Source of the DNA: Vreelandella neptunia
Lineage (GTDB): Bacteria > Pseudomonadota > Gammaproteobacteria > Pseudomonadales > Halomonadaceae
Direction of reading: 5' to 3'
Assembly (NCBI RefSeq): GCF_022489065.1
Contig: NZ_JAKVTW010000012.1
Coordinates: 62,001 to 126,000, forward strand
Length of the DNA: 64,000 bases
A model generated the notes under the pieces. That model worked only from the letters and a program-made list of their open reading frames with translations. It had not been told where the DNA came from and did not search any database. Shown in pieces: positions 16,081 to 24,048 of the stretch. The translations under genes were made by a program, and so were the position numbers. Position 1 is the stretch's first letter; every line of letters starts with the position of its first letter.

Positions 16081-17621
16081 TTGATTTTAGTGTGTTGCAG
16101 CAGGGGTTGGCGATGCTGGCCAGTCCGTGGACCTTTCTGGCGCTTTCCGCTGGCTTAGCCGGTGGTATTTTGATTGGCGCACTGCCGGGGCTTACCGCCA
16201 CCATGGCGGTTGCAGTGCTGGCTCCTTTTACCTTTTTTATGGACGCCACTATCGGCATTCCGTTTTTGCTGGGCATCTACAAAGGGGCCATTTATGGCGG
16301 CTCTATTCCAGCCATTTTAGTCAATACCCCTGGAACGGCAGCGGCGGCCGCAACGGCTAAAGATGGCTATGCGCTAACGCAACAGGGTAAGTCGCGCAAG
16401 GCGCTTGAACTGAGCTTGTATAGCTCGGTCGCGGCTGATTTTCTCGCCACCTTGGTGCTGATTGTGGTGGCCATCCCCCTGGCCAGTATTGCAATTCGTT
16501 TTGGTTCACCGGAGTTTGCGCTGCTCTATCTGATTGCGCTGACCATGATTGCAACGGTAAGCGGTGAAAGCTTTCTCAAAGGCATGATTGCCGCAGGGCT
16601 AGGCCTAATGGTTGCCTGTGTAGGCCTTGATCCTATGACCGGCTATCAGCGGTTTACCTTCGGCAGCACCGATTTATTAGCGGGGGTATCGCTGATTCCG
16701 TTGCTAATTGGCATGTTCGCACTCAGCGAAATTCTGATGCAGCTCACTCATCCTCCCTCTCATTCGGTAGAAAATAGTCATGCAGGGGCGGTGGAACATG
16801 GTGGCGAGCCGCTGCGCTGGGCGGAGTTTTGGGCGTTGCGACCAACGATTATTCGCTCCACTACGTTAGGCGCATTTTTAGGCTCGCTACCGGGGTTAGG
16901 GGCTGAAATTGCCTGTTGGATTGCCTATGGAGTAGCGAGAGGGCGTTCTCGCGAACCAGAAAAATTTGGTAACGGTTCACTGGAAGGCCTGGCCGCCGCA
17001 GAGTCAGGCAACAACGCTGTCGTCCCTGCCGCGCTTATTCCGATGACCATCTTTGGCATCCCCGGTGACACGATTACAGCAGTGCTTATCGGTGCCTTAA
17101 TGGCTCAGGGCATGATGCCAGGGCCGTTGATGATCCAGCAAAATCCCGGCTTTCTATTTGGCATGTTCTTAGTGCTGTTGGTCACCAATGTGCTGCTGCT
17201 TGGTTTTGGGTTACTCGCGATTCGCTGGCTCAAACAAGTTACGCGTATTCCCCCCACCGTGCTGTATCCCTGCGTCATGCTGCTCTGTTTGTGTGGTGCC
17301 TACGCCGTTAACTCCAGCTCCTTTGATTTGCTGGTATTAGTGGCGGGCGGTGGTTTGGGTTATGTCATGCGGCGTACAGGGTTTCCTGTGGCACCGCTGA
17401 TTATTGGCCTGTTACTTGGGCCGGGTTTTGAGAGCGCCCTGCGCCAATCGCTGGTGTTCTCAAACGGCAGCCTGGCGATCTTCTGGTCGCGTCCAGGCAG
17501 CCTTATCCTGCTGGTCTTATTAGCCCTGGTCATTGTCGTGATGGCTTGGCGTGGGCTAACGACGGCAGGAATTATTAAAAAGCGCTTTAAACGTCTTCCT
17601 TCCCCGTCCCAAAAGCACTAG
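16077..17621 (+). CDS. Tripartite tricarboxylate transporter large permease (TctA family)
   Basis: A 514-residue polytopic protein with about 12 membrane segments. It contains the TctA landmarks GILIGALPGLTATMAVAVL (about 24-42), GIYKGAIYGGSIPAILVNTP (about 66-85) and GIPGDTITAVLIGALMAQG (about 330-348), features shared by both halves of the duplicated permease. The GTG start at 16077 overlaps the tctB stop. With TctB and the TctC protein at 17632 it makes a full secondary transporter, a second carboxylate uptake route in the same island as the TRAP system. Confidence 0.93.
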   Translation: MIDFSVLQQGLAMLASPWTFLALSAGLAGGILIGALPGLTATMAVAVLAPFTFFMDATIGIPFLLGIYKGAIYGGSIPAILVNTPGTAAAAATAKDGYALTQQGKSRKALELSLYSSVAADFLATLVLIVVAIPLASIAIRFGSPEFALLYLIALTMIATVSGESFLKGMIAAGLGLMVACVGLDPMTGYQRFTFGSTDLLAGVSLIPLLIGMFALSEILMQLTHPPSHSVENSHAGAVEHGGEPLRWAEFWALRPTIIRSTTLGAFLGSLPGLGAEIACWIAYGVARGRSREPEKFGNGSLEGLAAAESGNNAVVPAALIPMTIFGIPGDTITAVLIGALMAQGMMPGPLMIQQNPGFLFGMFLVLLVTNVLLLGFGLLAIRWLKQVTRIPPTVLYPCVMLLCLCGAYAVNSSSFDLLVLVAGGGLGYVMRRTGFPVAPLIIGLLLGPGFESALRQSLVFSNGSLAIFWSRPGSLILLVLLALVIVVMAWRGLTTAGIIKKRFKRLPSPSQKH

Positions 17622-17631
17622 GAGTTACCTC

Positions 17632-18600
17632 ATGACTCGTCCCATTTTTGCTCGTACGTTAATGGCCGCTTCATTTACGGCCGCCGCGACCCTCACCGCT
17701 GGGCAAGCGCTAGCTCAAGATAGCCATTTAGCCGATGAACCTATCCGTTTCGTAACACCGTATCCAGCCGGTGGGTCGCACTCACTCCATGCTGGTATTA
17801 TCACGGCGGTGGGGGAGGACTTCTTGGGTCGCCCGCTAATTTCTACCATTCGAGGTGGCGGTGGTGGTGCCGTTGCTGCGGCTGAAGTGGCGCGTAGTAC
17901 GCCAAATGGCACCATGTTGTTGTTTGGTGACCCAACGATTAACTCGTTGCGCCCTCAAGTCGAAGACCTACCTTACGAAATGGATGATTTTGTCGCCGTA
18001 GCACGCATCAATTACAGCCCTGCGATTTTTGTTACTACGCCGGATCAGCCTTTTCAAACCATCGAAGAGCTAGTCGATTACGCCGAAGGCAACCCCAACG
18101 AGCTGGTTTACAGCTCCGATAACCGTAATGGTTTTACCTTTACCGTATTTGAAATGCTTAAGTCCACGGCGGATATTGATATGCGAGGCGTAGAGCTTGG
18201 TGGCGGCGGCCCTGCGGTGACCCAACTGTTGGGTGGCAATACCATGGCCTATGCGGGTGACCCAAGCGTTGTCGGCGAGCACCTTGATGCGGGTACACTG
18301 GTGGGTCTATGTGTAACCGACACTGAGCGCTTTGAAGCCTATGCGGATATCCCCACCTGCCAGGAAGAGGGCTACGATGTGGTCTTCCAGTTTTGGCGGG
18401 GAGTGATGGCGCCCGCAGGTACACCGCCTGAAGTCGTGGCTGAACTCAGCGATGGCTTTGAGCGCTTAACCCAGGATGAAGGTTTTCTTCGCTTGATCGG
18501 CCAGATTGGCTCAGGTATCCAGTTTCTTGACCATGAAGCCTTTGCTGAAGCCTTAACGGCTGAGCAGGCCGCACTGGGCGCTGCTTACCTCGGCGAATAA
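17632..18600 (+). CDS. Tripartite tricarboxylate transporter substrate-binding protein (TctC/Bug family)
   Basis: A 322-residue periplasmic Bug-type binding protein. A signal peptide ends at ALAQ (about residue 29), followed by the family start IRFVTPYPAGGSHSLHAGI, and RGGGGGAVAAAEVARSTPNG (about 63-82). An AGGAG ribosome site precedes the ATG. It lies third in the tctBAC order, the reverse of many tctCBA operons, and a hairpin follows it at 18615. The ligand is likely a carboxylate made from or co-used with the island's heterocycle; this is inferred from context. Confidence 0.9.
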   Translation: MTRPIFARTLMAASFTAAATLTAGQALAQDSHLADEPIRFVTPYPAGGSHSLHAGIITAVGEDFLGRPLISTIRGGGGGAVAAAEVARSTPNGTMLLFGDPTINSLRPQVEDLPYEMDDFVAVARINYSPAIFVTTPDQPFQTIEELVDYAEGNPNELVYSSDNRNGFTFTVFEMLKSTADIDMRGVELGGGGPAVTQLLGGNTMAYAGDPSVVGEHLDAGTLVGLCVTDTERFEAYADIPTCQEEGYDVVFQFWRGVMAPAGTPPEVVAELSDGFERLTQDEGFLRLIGQIGSGIQFLDHEAFAEALTAEQAALGAAYLGE

Positions 18601-18614
18601 AAACGCCGTCCGCT

Positions 18615-18643
18615 CAAGCAGCTTCTGGATCAGGAGCTGCTTG
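18615..18643 (+). terminator. Stem-loop after tctC
   Basis: CAAGCAGCT (18615-18623) and AGCTGCTTG (18635-18643) form a 9-bp stem with an 11-base loop, followed by TTTGTGTG. It is a likely partial terminator between tctC and the second amidohydrolase gene. Confidence 0.65.
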
Positions 18644-18668
18644 TTTGTGTGCGCTATGGAAAACCGAT

Positions 18669-20192
18669 ATGGATAAAACCACTATGCACAAAACCATAAC
18701 GCTAGTGGGAACGCTGGCGCTGAGTGAGGATGGCGTTTCTGTCGGCACTGAGCCGATGGATATCGTCATTCGCAATGGCGTGATTGACGACATCCGCCCA
18801 TCGGGAAGCCAGCCAGTGGAAGGAGAGCGGGTAGATGCCTCCGACACCTTTACCGTGCCTGGCTTTATTAACGGCCATCACCACTCCCATGAAAATTTCC
18901 ACAAGGGGCGTTACGACCGACTGCCCCTTGAGCTGTGGATGAATTACGTACGGCCAGCAAAGCCGCTACCGCTGACCGCTGATGACATCTACCTGCGAAC
19001 GTTAGTCGGTGCTTGCCAAGCCTTGCTGTCGGGCACCACCTGTATTGTCGATGATTTCAATGCGTCACCGGTTTTAAACCCTGAGCATGTGCAGGCCGCC
19101 TTAAAGGCGTATGAAGATATAGGGATTCGTGCGTTGGTAGGGCCGACGCTGTTCGATGTGCCTTTTCATGAAAGCGTGCCGTTTATCCACGAAGAGTGCA
19201 GCCATGGAACCTTGGCCAGTTTAGCGCCGGGTAACGCGACGCCCGCCGCCGAGTATTTGCGCTTTGTTGAGTCACTGGCGGCAACGCGTCACCCGCGTGA
19301 CAATCGAGTCGGTGTACTGCTAGCACCGTCAGCCCCCCAACGCTGCACCGATGATCTCTTGAAAAAGGTTCGCGCACTGGCTGATCGCACTGGTTTGCCG
19401 GTGATAATACATGTGCAGGAGACTCGGCTACAGGCGGCTTCAGCATGGCACCAGCGCGGCAAAACGCTGTTTAAGCATTTGGATGAATTGGGCTTTCTGG
19501 CACCAGGCACGTCGCTTATTCATTCCGTGTGGCTAACGGATGATGACATCGCGCGGATTGCCGCTAGTGGTGCCAGCGTGCAACATAACCCCAATAGTAA
19601 TTTGAAGCTGGGTTCGGGCTTGATGCCCCTTCGCCAACTGCTGGATGCCGGGGTCAACGTTAGCCTGGGCACCGATGGCTGCGGTTCATTGGAAACCACC
19701 GATATGCTACGTGTAGTTGCTAATACGGCGCTGCTGCACAAGCTGCGGGGTAATGATTATCGCCGCTGGGTGGGCGCTGAAGAGGCTTTTTATGCCGCTA
19801 CCCAAGGCGGCGCAAAAGCGCTTGGGCTTGAGAAACAGCTGGGCTGCTTAAAGGTTGGGCAGCGTGCAGACATGGTGCTCTATCGGTTGGATGCCCCTGC
19901 GTTTACGCCGCTGAATAACCCTTTACGCCAATTAGTATTTGGGGAGAGCGGCAACGGCATTCATAGCGTGCTGGTAGAGGGCGAATGTGTCGTTGCAGAT
20001 GGCAAATTAACCCGCCTCGATCAACGCGAGATATCCAAACGTATCAGCGAGGCTATGCAGCGGCTTAGGCCCGAGATTGCTAATGCCGAACAAATGACCG
20101 AAGCCTTACGCCCTGCTTATGAACGCATTTGGCAGCGCTGCCAGACATTGCCGCTCGCCCCAGGCACTATCGCTGCTAGATTTGATGACTGA
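18669..20192 (+). CDS. Amidohydrolase / deaminase (SAH-deaminase-like group)
   Basis: About 507 residues, a second amidohydrolase of the deaminase type in this island. Metal-site motifs: GHHHSHENFHKG (about residues 70-82, with a HxH-type pair), VIIHVQET (about 245), SLIHSVWLTDDD (about 283) and SLGTDGCGSLETTD (about 331-344). A C-terminal helical tail extends it beyond the usual 440-460 residues. The start is uncertain among GTG 18645, ATG 18669 and ATG 18684. It is only distantly like the protein at 11187, so it probably acts on another intermediate. It is the last gene of the island before the phosphonate region. Confidence 0.83.
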   Translation: MDKTTMHKTITLVGTLALSEDGVSVGTEPMDIVIRNGVIDDIRPSGSQPVEGERVDASDTFTVPGFINGHHHSHENFHKGRYDRLPLELWMNYVRPAKPLPLTADDIYLRTLVGACQALLSGTTCIVDDFNASPVLNPEHVQAALKAYEDIGIRALVGPTLFDVPFHESVPFIHEECSHGTLASLAPGNATPAAEYLRFVESLAATRHPRDNRVGVLLAPSAPQRCTDDLLKKVRALADRTGLPVIIHVQETRLQAASAWHQRGKTLFKHLDELGFLAPGTSLIHSVWLTDDDIARIAASGASVQHNPNSNLKLGSGLMPLRQLLDAGVNVSLGTDGCGSLETTDMLRVVANTALLHKLRGNDYRRWVGAEEAFYAATQGGAKALGLEKQLGCLKVGQRADMVLYRLDAPAFTPLNNPLRQLVFGESGNGIHSVLVEGECVVADGKLTRLDQREISKRISEAMQRLRPEIANAEQMTEALRPAYERIWQRCQTLPLAPGTIAARFDD

Positions 20193-20220
20193 CGATTGTC
20201 GCCATTTATATTAACCACCA

Positions 20221-20238
20221 GCGTCATCGTCTTGTCAT
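20221..20238 (+). promoter_or_regulatory. PHO-box-like PhoB site upstream of the HAD phosphatase gene
   Basis: GCGTCAT-CGTC-TTGTCAT matches the CTGTCAT-N4-CTGTCAT PhoB site in 11 of 14 heptamer positions. A possible -10 (CATACC, 20248-20253) follows about 10 bases after the box, the spacing normal for PhoB promoters. It would drive the HAD gene and the PhnR-type gene behind it under phosphate starvation. Confidence 0.55.
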
Positions 20239-20289
20239 CACCTTTGGCATACCCTACGCGCCGCCAACCCGCGATAAAGGAGTGCTCCC

Positions 20290-20991
20290 ATGCGTCTGGC
20301 CCTGTTTGATCTTGATGACACCCTCCTGGACGGAGACTGCAGCGATCGCTGGAATTTATGGATGATAGAGCAAGGTTGGATCAGCGATGCCGAGACCTTT
20401 ATGGCGCGTGCGGATCAAATGCAACGGGCCTACCACGCTGGCAAGCTTAAGCTGGAAGAGTACTTAGCCATGACGCTCGCGCCGCTGCGAGGGCGACGCG
20501 TGAAGGATGTGCAAAAAGAGGTCGAGCGCTTTGTGGCCATGCACCTGCAGCCGCGTATTTTCGATCAAGCCTGGGCCTGCCTGGAAGCGCATCGCCAGGC
20601 GGGTGATACCCTGCTGTTGATCTCGGCTTCGTCGCGCCATCTCGTTGAGCCGGTAGCGATGGTGCTAGGAATAGAGCACGTGCTAGCGGTGGAGCTGAGC
20701 GTAGAGCGCGGCGTGAATGAAGACGCTCGCTACACCGGCCAAAGCGAAGGCATATTTTCATATCGTGGCGGTAAGGTGCTGCGCCTAAAGCAGTGGCTGA
20801 CTGAACAGCAGCTCACCCCTAGCCACACGACATTCTACTCAGACTCCCGTAATGACCTACCGCTGCTGCAATACGTGGATTGCCCTGTGGCAGTCAACCC
20901 TGACCCGGTGCTGGCCGAGGTGGCTAGCGTTGAAGGTTGGCGGCGCTTAGACTGGCGGGCGATCACGCCAAACCGGCGTTTCACTGCCTAA
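20290..20991 (+). CDS. HAD-superfamily subfamily IB phosphatase (SerB-like)
   Basis: A 233-residue HAD hydrolase. Motif I is FDLDDTLLDGD (residues 5-15, nucleophile Asp7), motif II is LLISASSRH (about 112-120), a lysine follows in GGKVLRLKQWL, and motif III/IV is FYSDSRNDLPLL (about 184-195). These fit the HAD-IB group that holds phosphoserine phosphatase-like enzymes. AAAGGAG precedes the ATG. It is co-directional with the PhnR-type gene, 23 bases away, and a PHO-box-like site lies upstream. A role in releasing phosphate from a small phosphomonoester under phosphate stress is inferred; the substrate is unknown. Confidence 0.88.
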   Translation: MRLALFDLDDTLLDGDCSDRWNLWMIEQGWISDAETFMARADQMQRAYHAGKLKLEEYLAMTLAPLRGRRVKDVQKEVERFVAMHLQPRIFDQAWACLEAHRQAGDTLLLISASSRHLVEPVAMVLGIEHVLAVELSVERGVNEDARYTGQSEGIFSYRGGKVLRLKQWLTEQQLTPSHTTFYSDSRNDLPLLQYVDCPVAVNPDPVLAEVASVEGWRRLDWRAITPNRRFTA

Positions 20992-21014
20992 CGCCTTGCC
21001 AGGAAAATTGGTGC

Positions 21015-21725
21015 ATGTCTGATGCCTACTATTTACAGCTAACCGAACAGCTGCGTCATTTAATCGACCAAAATGCCGTCCACTGGGACGGTAAGTTGCC
21101 TGCTGAGCGCGCGTTAGCGGAACGCTTTGCCACCACCCGCGTGACGCTGCGCCAAGCGCTGGCGCAACTCGAAGGTGAGGGCCTTATTCACCGCAGCAAC
21201 CGGCGCGGTTGGTTTATCTCTCCCGCCCGTTTGGTTTACGACCCCACTCGTGATGCAGGCTTTAATGACTATGTGCGTGCCCAGGGGCGGCAGCCCCGAA
21301 CGGCGGTTTTGAAGCTTGAAACCCGTGCTCATGTGCCCGCTGCACGCGCGCTGGGGCTGCCGGATGATCAGCCGTTTCACCATATCCGCCGCCGACGCTA
21401 TGTGGATGACCGCGCGGTACTAGTGGAGTCGCTGTGGGTGGTGCCAGAGCGCGCGCCCGAATTGCTGGACATCTACAGTGGACAGTCGCTCTGGGGTCTG
21501 CTGCGTGAGCGCTGGGGGCACTACTTGGCCAACCGCTCGATCCGCATGGTATCTGAAGCCCTGTTACCTATTGACGCCGAAGAGTTACTGGTGGCACCAG
21601 GCACTGCCGGGCTGAACATTAACCGCGCCATTTTAGACGACCAGCAGCGCCCCATTGAGTACGATGAAGAGCACTGGCTGCATGATTCCCTGTGTATCAG
21701 CGTGGAGCTTTCTGGTCAGCAATAA
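21015..21725 (+). CDS. phnR: GntR-family regulator with UTRA domain, PhnR-type
   Basis: A 236-residue regulator of the HutC/UTRA group. The winged helix (about 5-70) includes LPAERALAERFATTRVTLRQ, and the UTRA effector domain (about 90-230) includes FHHIRRRRYVDDRAVLVESLW. ATG 21015 has AGGAAAA upstream and is chosen over longer forms. It stands directly before the AEP transport genes, and two 12-bp palindromes of the UTRA type (21800, 25789) lie in front of phnS and phnW. It most likely binds them in response to AEP or a breakdown product. The symbol is assigned by context. Confidence 0.82.
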   Translation: MSDAYYLQLTEQLRHLIDQNAVHWDGKLPAERALAERFATTRVTLRQALAQLEGEGLIHRSNRRGWFISPARLVYDPTRDAGFNDYVRAQGRQPRTAVLKLETRAHVPAARALGLPDDQPFHHIRRRRYVDDRAVLVESLWVVPERAPELLDIYSGQSLWGLLRERWGHYLANRSIRMVSEALLPIDAEELLVAPGTAGLNINRAILDDQQRPIEYDEEHWLHDSLCISVELSGQQ

Positions 21726-21763
21726 CGCGCTCAGCATCACAACTTAAAAAATCGGTCAAATAA

Positions 21764-21781
21764 GCGTCATCGCGCTGTCAT
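21764..21781 (+). promoter_or_regulatory. PHO-box-like PhoB site upstream of phnS
   Basis: GCGTCAT-CGCG-CTGTCAT matches the PhoB consensus in 12 of 14 heptamer positions, the second half perfectly. It lies 52 bases before the phnS start and 18 bases before the PhnR-like palindrome, so the promoter could be switched on by phosphate starvation and modulated by PhnR. Confidence 0.6.
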
Positions 21782-21799
21782 TTAATAGCGGCAAACTTC

Positions 21800-21811
21800 T
21801 GGTCTATACCA
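21800..21811. promoter_or_regulatory. PhnR-type operator upstream of phnS
   Basis: TGGTCTATACCA is a near-palindrome (one asymmetric pair) matching the perfect TGGTATATACCA in front of phnW in 11 of 12 positions. It overlaps a plausible -10 element. The paired occurrence before two phn transcription units makes it a strong operator candidate for the UTRA regulator encoded at 21015. Confidence 0.75.
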
Positions 21812-21832
21812 ATTAGCCGGGAGACTACTATC

Positions 21833-22798
21833 ATGATGCCACGCCGTTTATTACCCTCCACGTTGTTAGCAGCTGTCGCTGCGGTTGCGCTTGCCTCAAA
21901 TGCTCAGGCCACTGAATTAACGGTGTATACCGCCGTTGAGTCCGACGACCTGCAAAAATACGCCGAACGTTTTAACGCCGCCCATCCGGATATCGAGATT
22001 AACTGGGTGCGCGACTCCACCGGCGTGATTACCGCTCGCTTGCTAGCAGAGAAAGACAACCCCCAGGCCGACGTGATTTGGGGCCTGGCCGCTACCAGCC
22101 TGCGGGTGCTTGAAGAAGAGGGCATGCTGGAACGCTATGCCCCCGTAGGCGTTGAAAACCTCGACCCAAAATTTGTCGATGCGGCCTATCGAGACGGCGA
22201 AGACCCCGCGTGGGTGGGCATGGACGCCTGGGTGGCGGCTATTTGCTACAACACTATCGAAGGTGAACGCCAGGGCGTGCCGATGCCGTCCTCCTGGGAA
22301 GACCTGACCCAGCCAGAGTTTGAAGGCCATGTGATCATGCCCAACCCCAACTCGTCCGGTACCGGCTACCTGGATGTCGCCAGCTGGCTACAGCTATGGG
22401 ATGAGGAGCAGGGCTGGGACTATATGGATCGTTTGCATAACAACATCGCGCGCTACACCCATTCGGGTTCTGCACCTTGTAGCCTGGCGGCCACAGGCGA
22501 GACCGTAGTAGGCGTGTCATTCGCTTTCCGAGGCGCGCGCCTGAAGTCACAGGGTGCGCCTATTGAGGTTGTCTTCCCTGAAGAGGGTCTGGGCTGGGAT
22601 ATGGAAGCGTCCGCAATGGTGGCCGGTACCGACAAGCAAGAAGCGGCGCAAACGCTGTTGGATTGGTCGATCTCACGGGAAGCCAACGAGCTGTATAACG
22701 AAGGTTATGCGGTGGTGGCCTATCCTGGCGTTGCACAGCCCATCGAAAACTACCCCACCGATATTACCGAGCGCATGATCGACGCCGACTTCAAGTAG
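21833..22798 (+). CDS. phnS: 2-aminoethylphosphonate ABC transporter substrate-binding protein, C-terminus cut by amber codon
   Basis: A 321-residue periplasmic binding protein of the iron/AEP type (family 1/6 fold). A signal peptide ends near NAQATE (about residue 27); ELTVYTAVESDDLQKYAERF and DVIWGLAATSLRVLEEEGML are typical of AEP-binding proteins. The frame stops at TAG (22796-22798), but reading on in the same frame gives 23 more codons (22799-22870) containing NRERVLAEWQRRYDGK, which looks like the normal C-terminus. So the gene was probably 345 codons and has a nonsense change at codon 322. GGGAG precedes the ATG. It is first in phnSTU. Confidence 0.85.
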   Translation: MMPRRLLPSTLLAAVAAVALASNAQATELTVYTAVESDDLQKYAERFNAAHPDIEINWVRDSTGVITARLLAEKDNPQADVIWGLAATSLRVLEEEGMLERYAPVGVENLDPKFVDAAYRDGEDPAWVGMDAWVAAICYNTIEGERQGVPMPSSWEDLTQPEFEGHVIMPNPNSSGTGYLDVASWLQLWDEEQGWDYMDRLHNNIARYTHSGSAPCSLAATGETVVGVSFAFRGARLKSQGAPIEVVFPEEGLGWDMEASAMVAGTDKQEAAQTLLDWSISREANELYNEGYAVVAYPGVAQPIENYPTDITERMIDADFK

Positions 22799-22890
22799 TG
22801 GGCGGCCGTGAACCGCGAGCGCGTGCTGGCTGAGTGGCAGCGCCGCTATGACGGTAAAACCGAACAGTAAGCTGCGATTCGCGATCAGTT

Positions 22891-22912
22891 GCCTCGGCGT
22901 TTAAGCCGGGGC
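22891..22912 (+). promoter_or_regulatory. Stem-loop between phnS and phnT
   Basis: GCCTCGGC (22891-22898) and GCCGGGGC (22905-22912) form an 8-bp GC stem with one G-U pair. It lies after the phnS reading frame and before the phnT ribosome site (GGAG 22915-22918). No T run follows, so it fits an mRNA-protecting hairpin better than a terminator. Confidence 0.6.
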
Positions 22913-22923
22913 TTGGAGATGTT

Positions 22924-24048
22924 ATGCACACCACCATGACATCGCTGCTGGCAGCCGACTCGCCGGCGGTGATGACCCCTACGACACCGCATTTACGCAT
23001 TAATACCGTCACCAAGCGTTTTGGTAGTTTTACTGCGCTAGACGGTATTTCCCTGACCATTAACGAGGGCGAGTTTGTCTGCTTTTTGGGCCCCTCCGGC
23101 TGTGGCAAAACCACCTTGCTGCGCACCATTGCGGGGCTTACCAAGCAAACGACAGGCACGCTGATTCAGCGTGGCAACGATATTTCCGCACTGCCTACCC
23201 AAGCACGTGATTTTGGCATTGTGTTTCAATCTTATGCGCTGTTTCCCAACCTGACGGTGTTTAACAATGTTGCCTATGGGCTGCGTAACCGCCGGGTTGA
23301 TCGAGCACATATTCATGCTCGGGTGGCTGAACTTCTCGCCTTAGTGAACTTAACGGGCAGTGAAACGAAGTACCCGGCAGCTCTTTCCGGCGGCCAGCAG
23401 CAACGGGTTGCGCTGGCGCGGGCGCTGGCCACCGAGCCGGGGTTGTTATTACTTGATGAACCCCTCTCGGCGCTGGATGCTCGGGTACGCGGCCATCTGC
23501 GCAGCCAAATTAAAGCGCTCCAGGCGCGCCTGGGTGTGACCACCATTATGGTGACCCACGACCAGGAAGAGGCATTGACCATGGCCGACCGCATTGTGGT
23601 GATGAACCACGGCGTGATCGAGCAGGTGGGCACCCCGGCCGAGATTTACCACCAGCCTGCCAGCGCTTTTGTAGCCTCGTTTATTGGCAGCATGAATTTC
23701 CTCGATGTCACTGTGCAGGGCAGCACCCAGGCGCTGGTTGGCTCCACGCCTTGCGCCTGCCTGCCGCACACTCTGGCGTCGGGCCAAGCCGCCCAGCTGG
23801 CCATCCGTCCGGAGACAGTGGCGCTTAGCCGTGACGGTGGAGCGCTGAAGGGCGAGGTGGTCGGAATCGAGTTTTTAGGCCCCTTTCAGCGGGTCACCCT
23901 GCACCTAACCGAAGCTGACCAAACGCTAATCGCCGATGTGCCCAGCCGTGATAGTAGCGACTTGGATCTCTACGTGGGGCAAACGTTAGCTATTCACCTG
24001 CCTGCGGAAGCCGCACGCCTGTACCCCGCTGGGAGCAGTCATCAATGA
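22924..24048 (+). CDS. phnT: 2-aminoethylphosphonate ABC transporter ATP-binding protein
   Basis: A 374-residue importer ATPase. Walker A is GPSGCGKTT (about residues 58-66), the signature is LSGGQQQR (about 155-162), Walker B is LLLLDEP (about 173-180), the switch histidine is in MVTHDQEEAL, and a C-terminal TOBE-like domain occupies about 260-370. This is the size of spermidine/iron/AEP-type ATPases. The stop overlaps the next ATG (ATGA), coupling it to the permease. The AEP assignment rests on neighbours phnS, phnW and phnX. Confidence 0.9.
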   Translation: MHTTMTSLLAADSPAVMTPTTPHLRINTVTKRFGSFTALDGISLTINEGEFVCFLGPSGCGKTTLLRTIAGLTKQTTGTLIQRGNDISALPTQARDFGIVFQSYALFPNLTVFNNVAYGLRNRRVDRAHIHARVAELLALVNLTGSETKYPAALSGGQQQRVALARALATEPGLLLLDEPLSALDARVRGHLRSQIKALQARLGVTTIMVTHDQEEALTMADRIVVMNHGVIEQVGTPAEIYHQPASAFVASFIGSMNFLDVTVQGSTQALVGSTPCACLPHTLASGQAAQLAIRPETVALSRDGGALKGEVVGIEFLGPFQRVTLHLTEADQTLIADVPSRDSSDLDLYVGQTLAIHLPAEAARLYPAGSSHQ

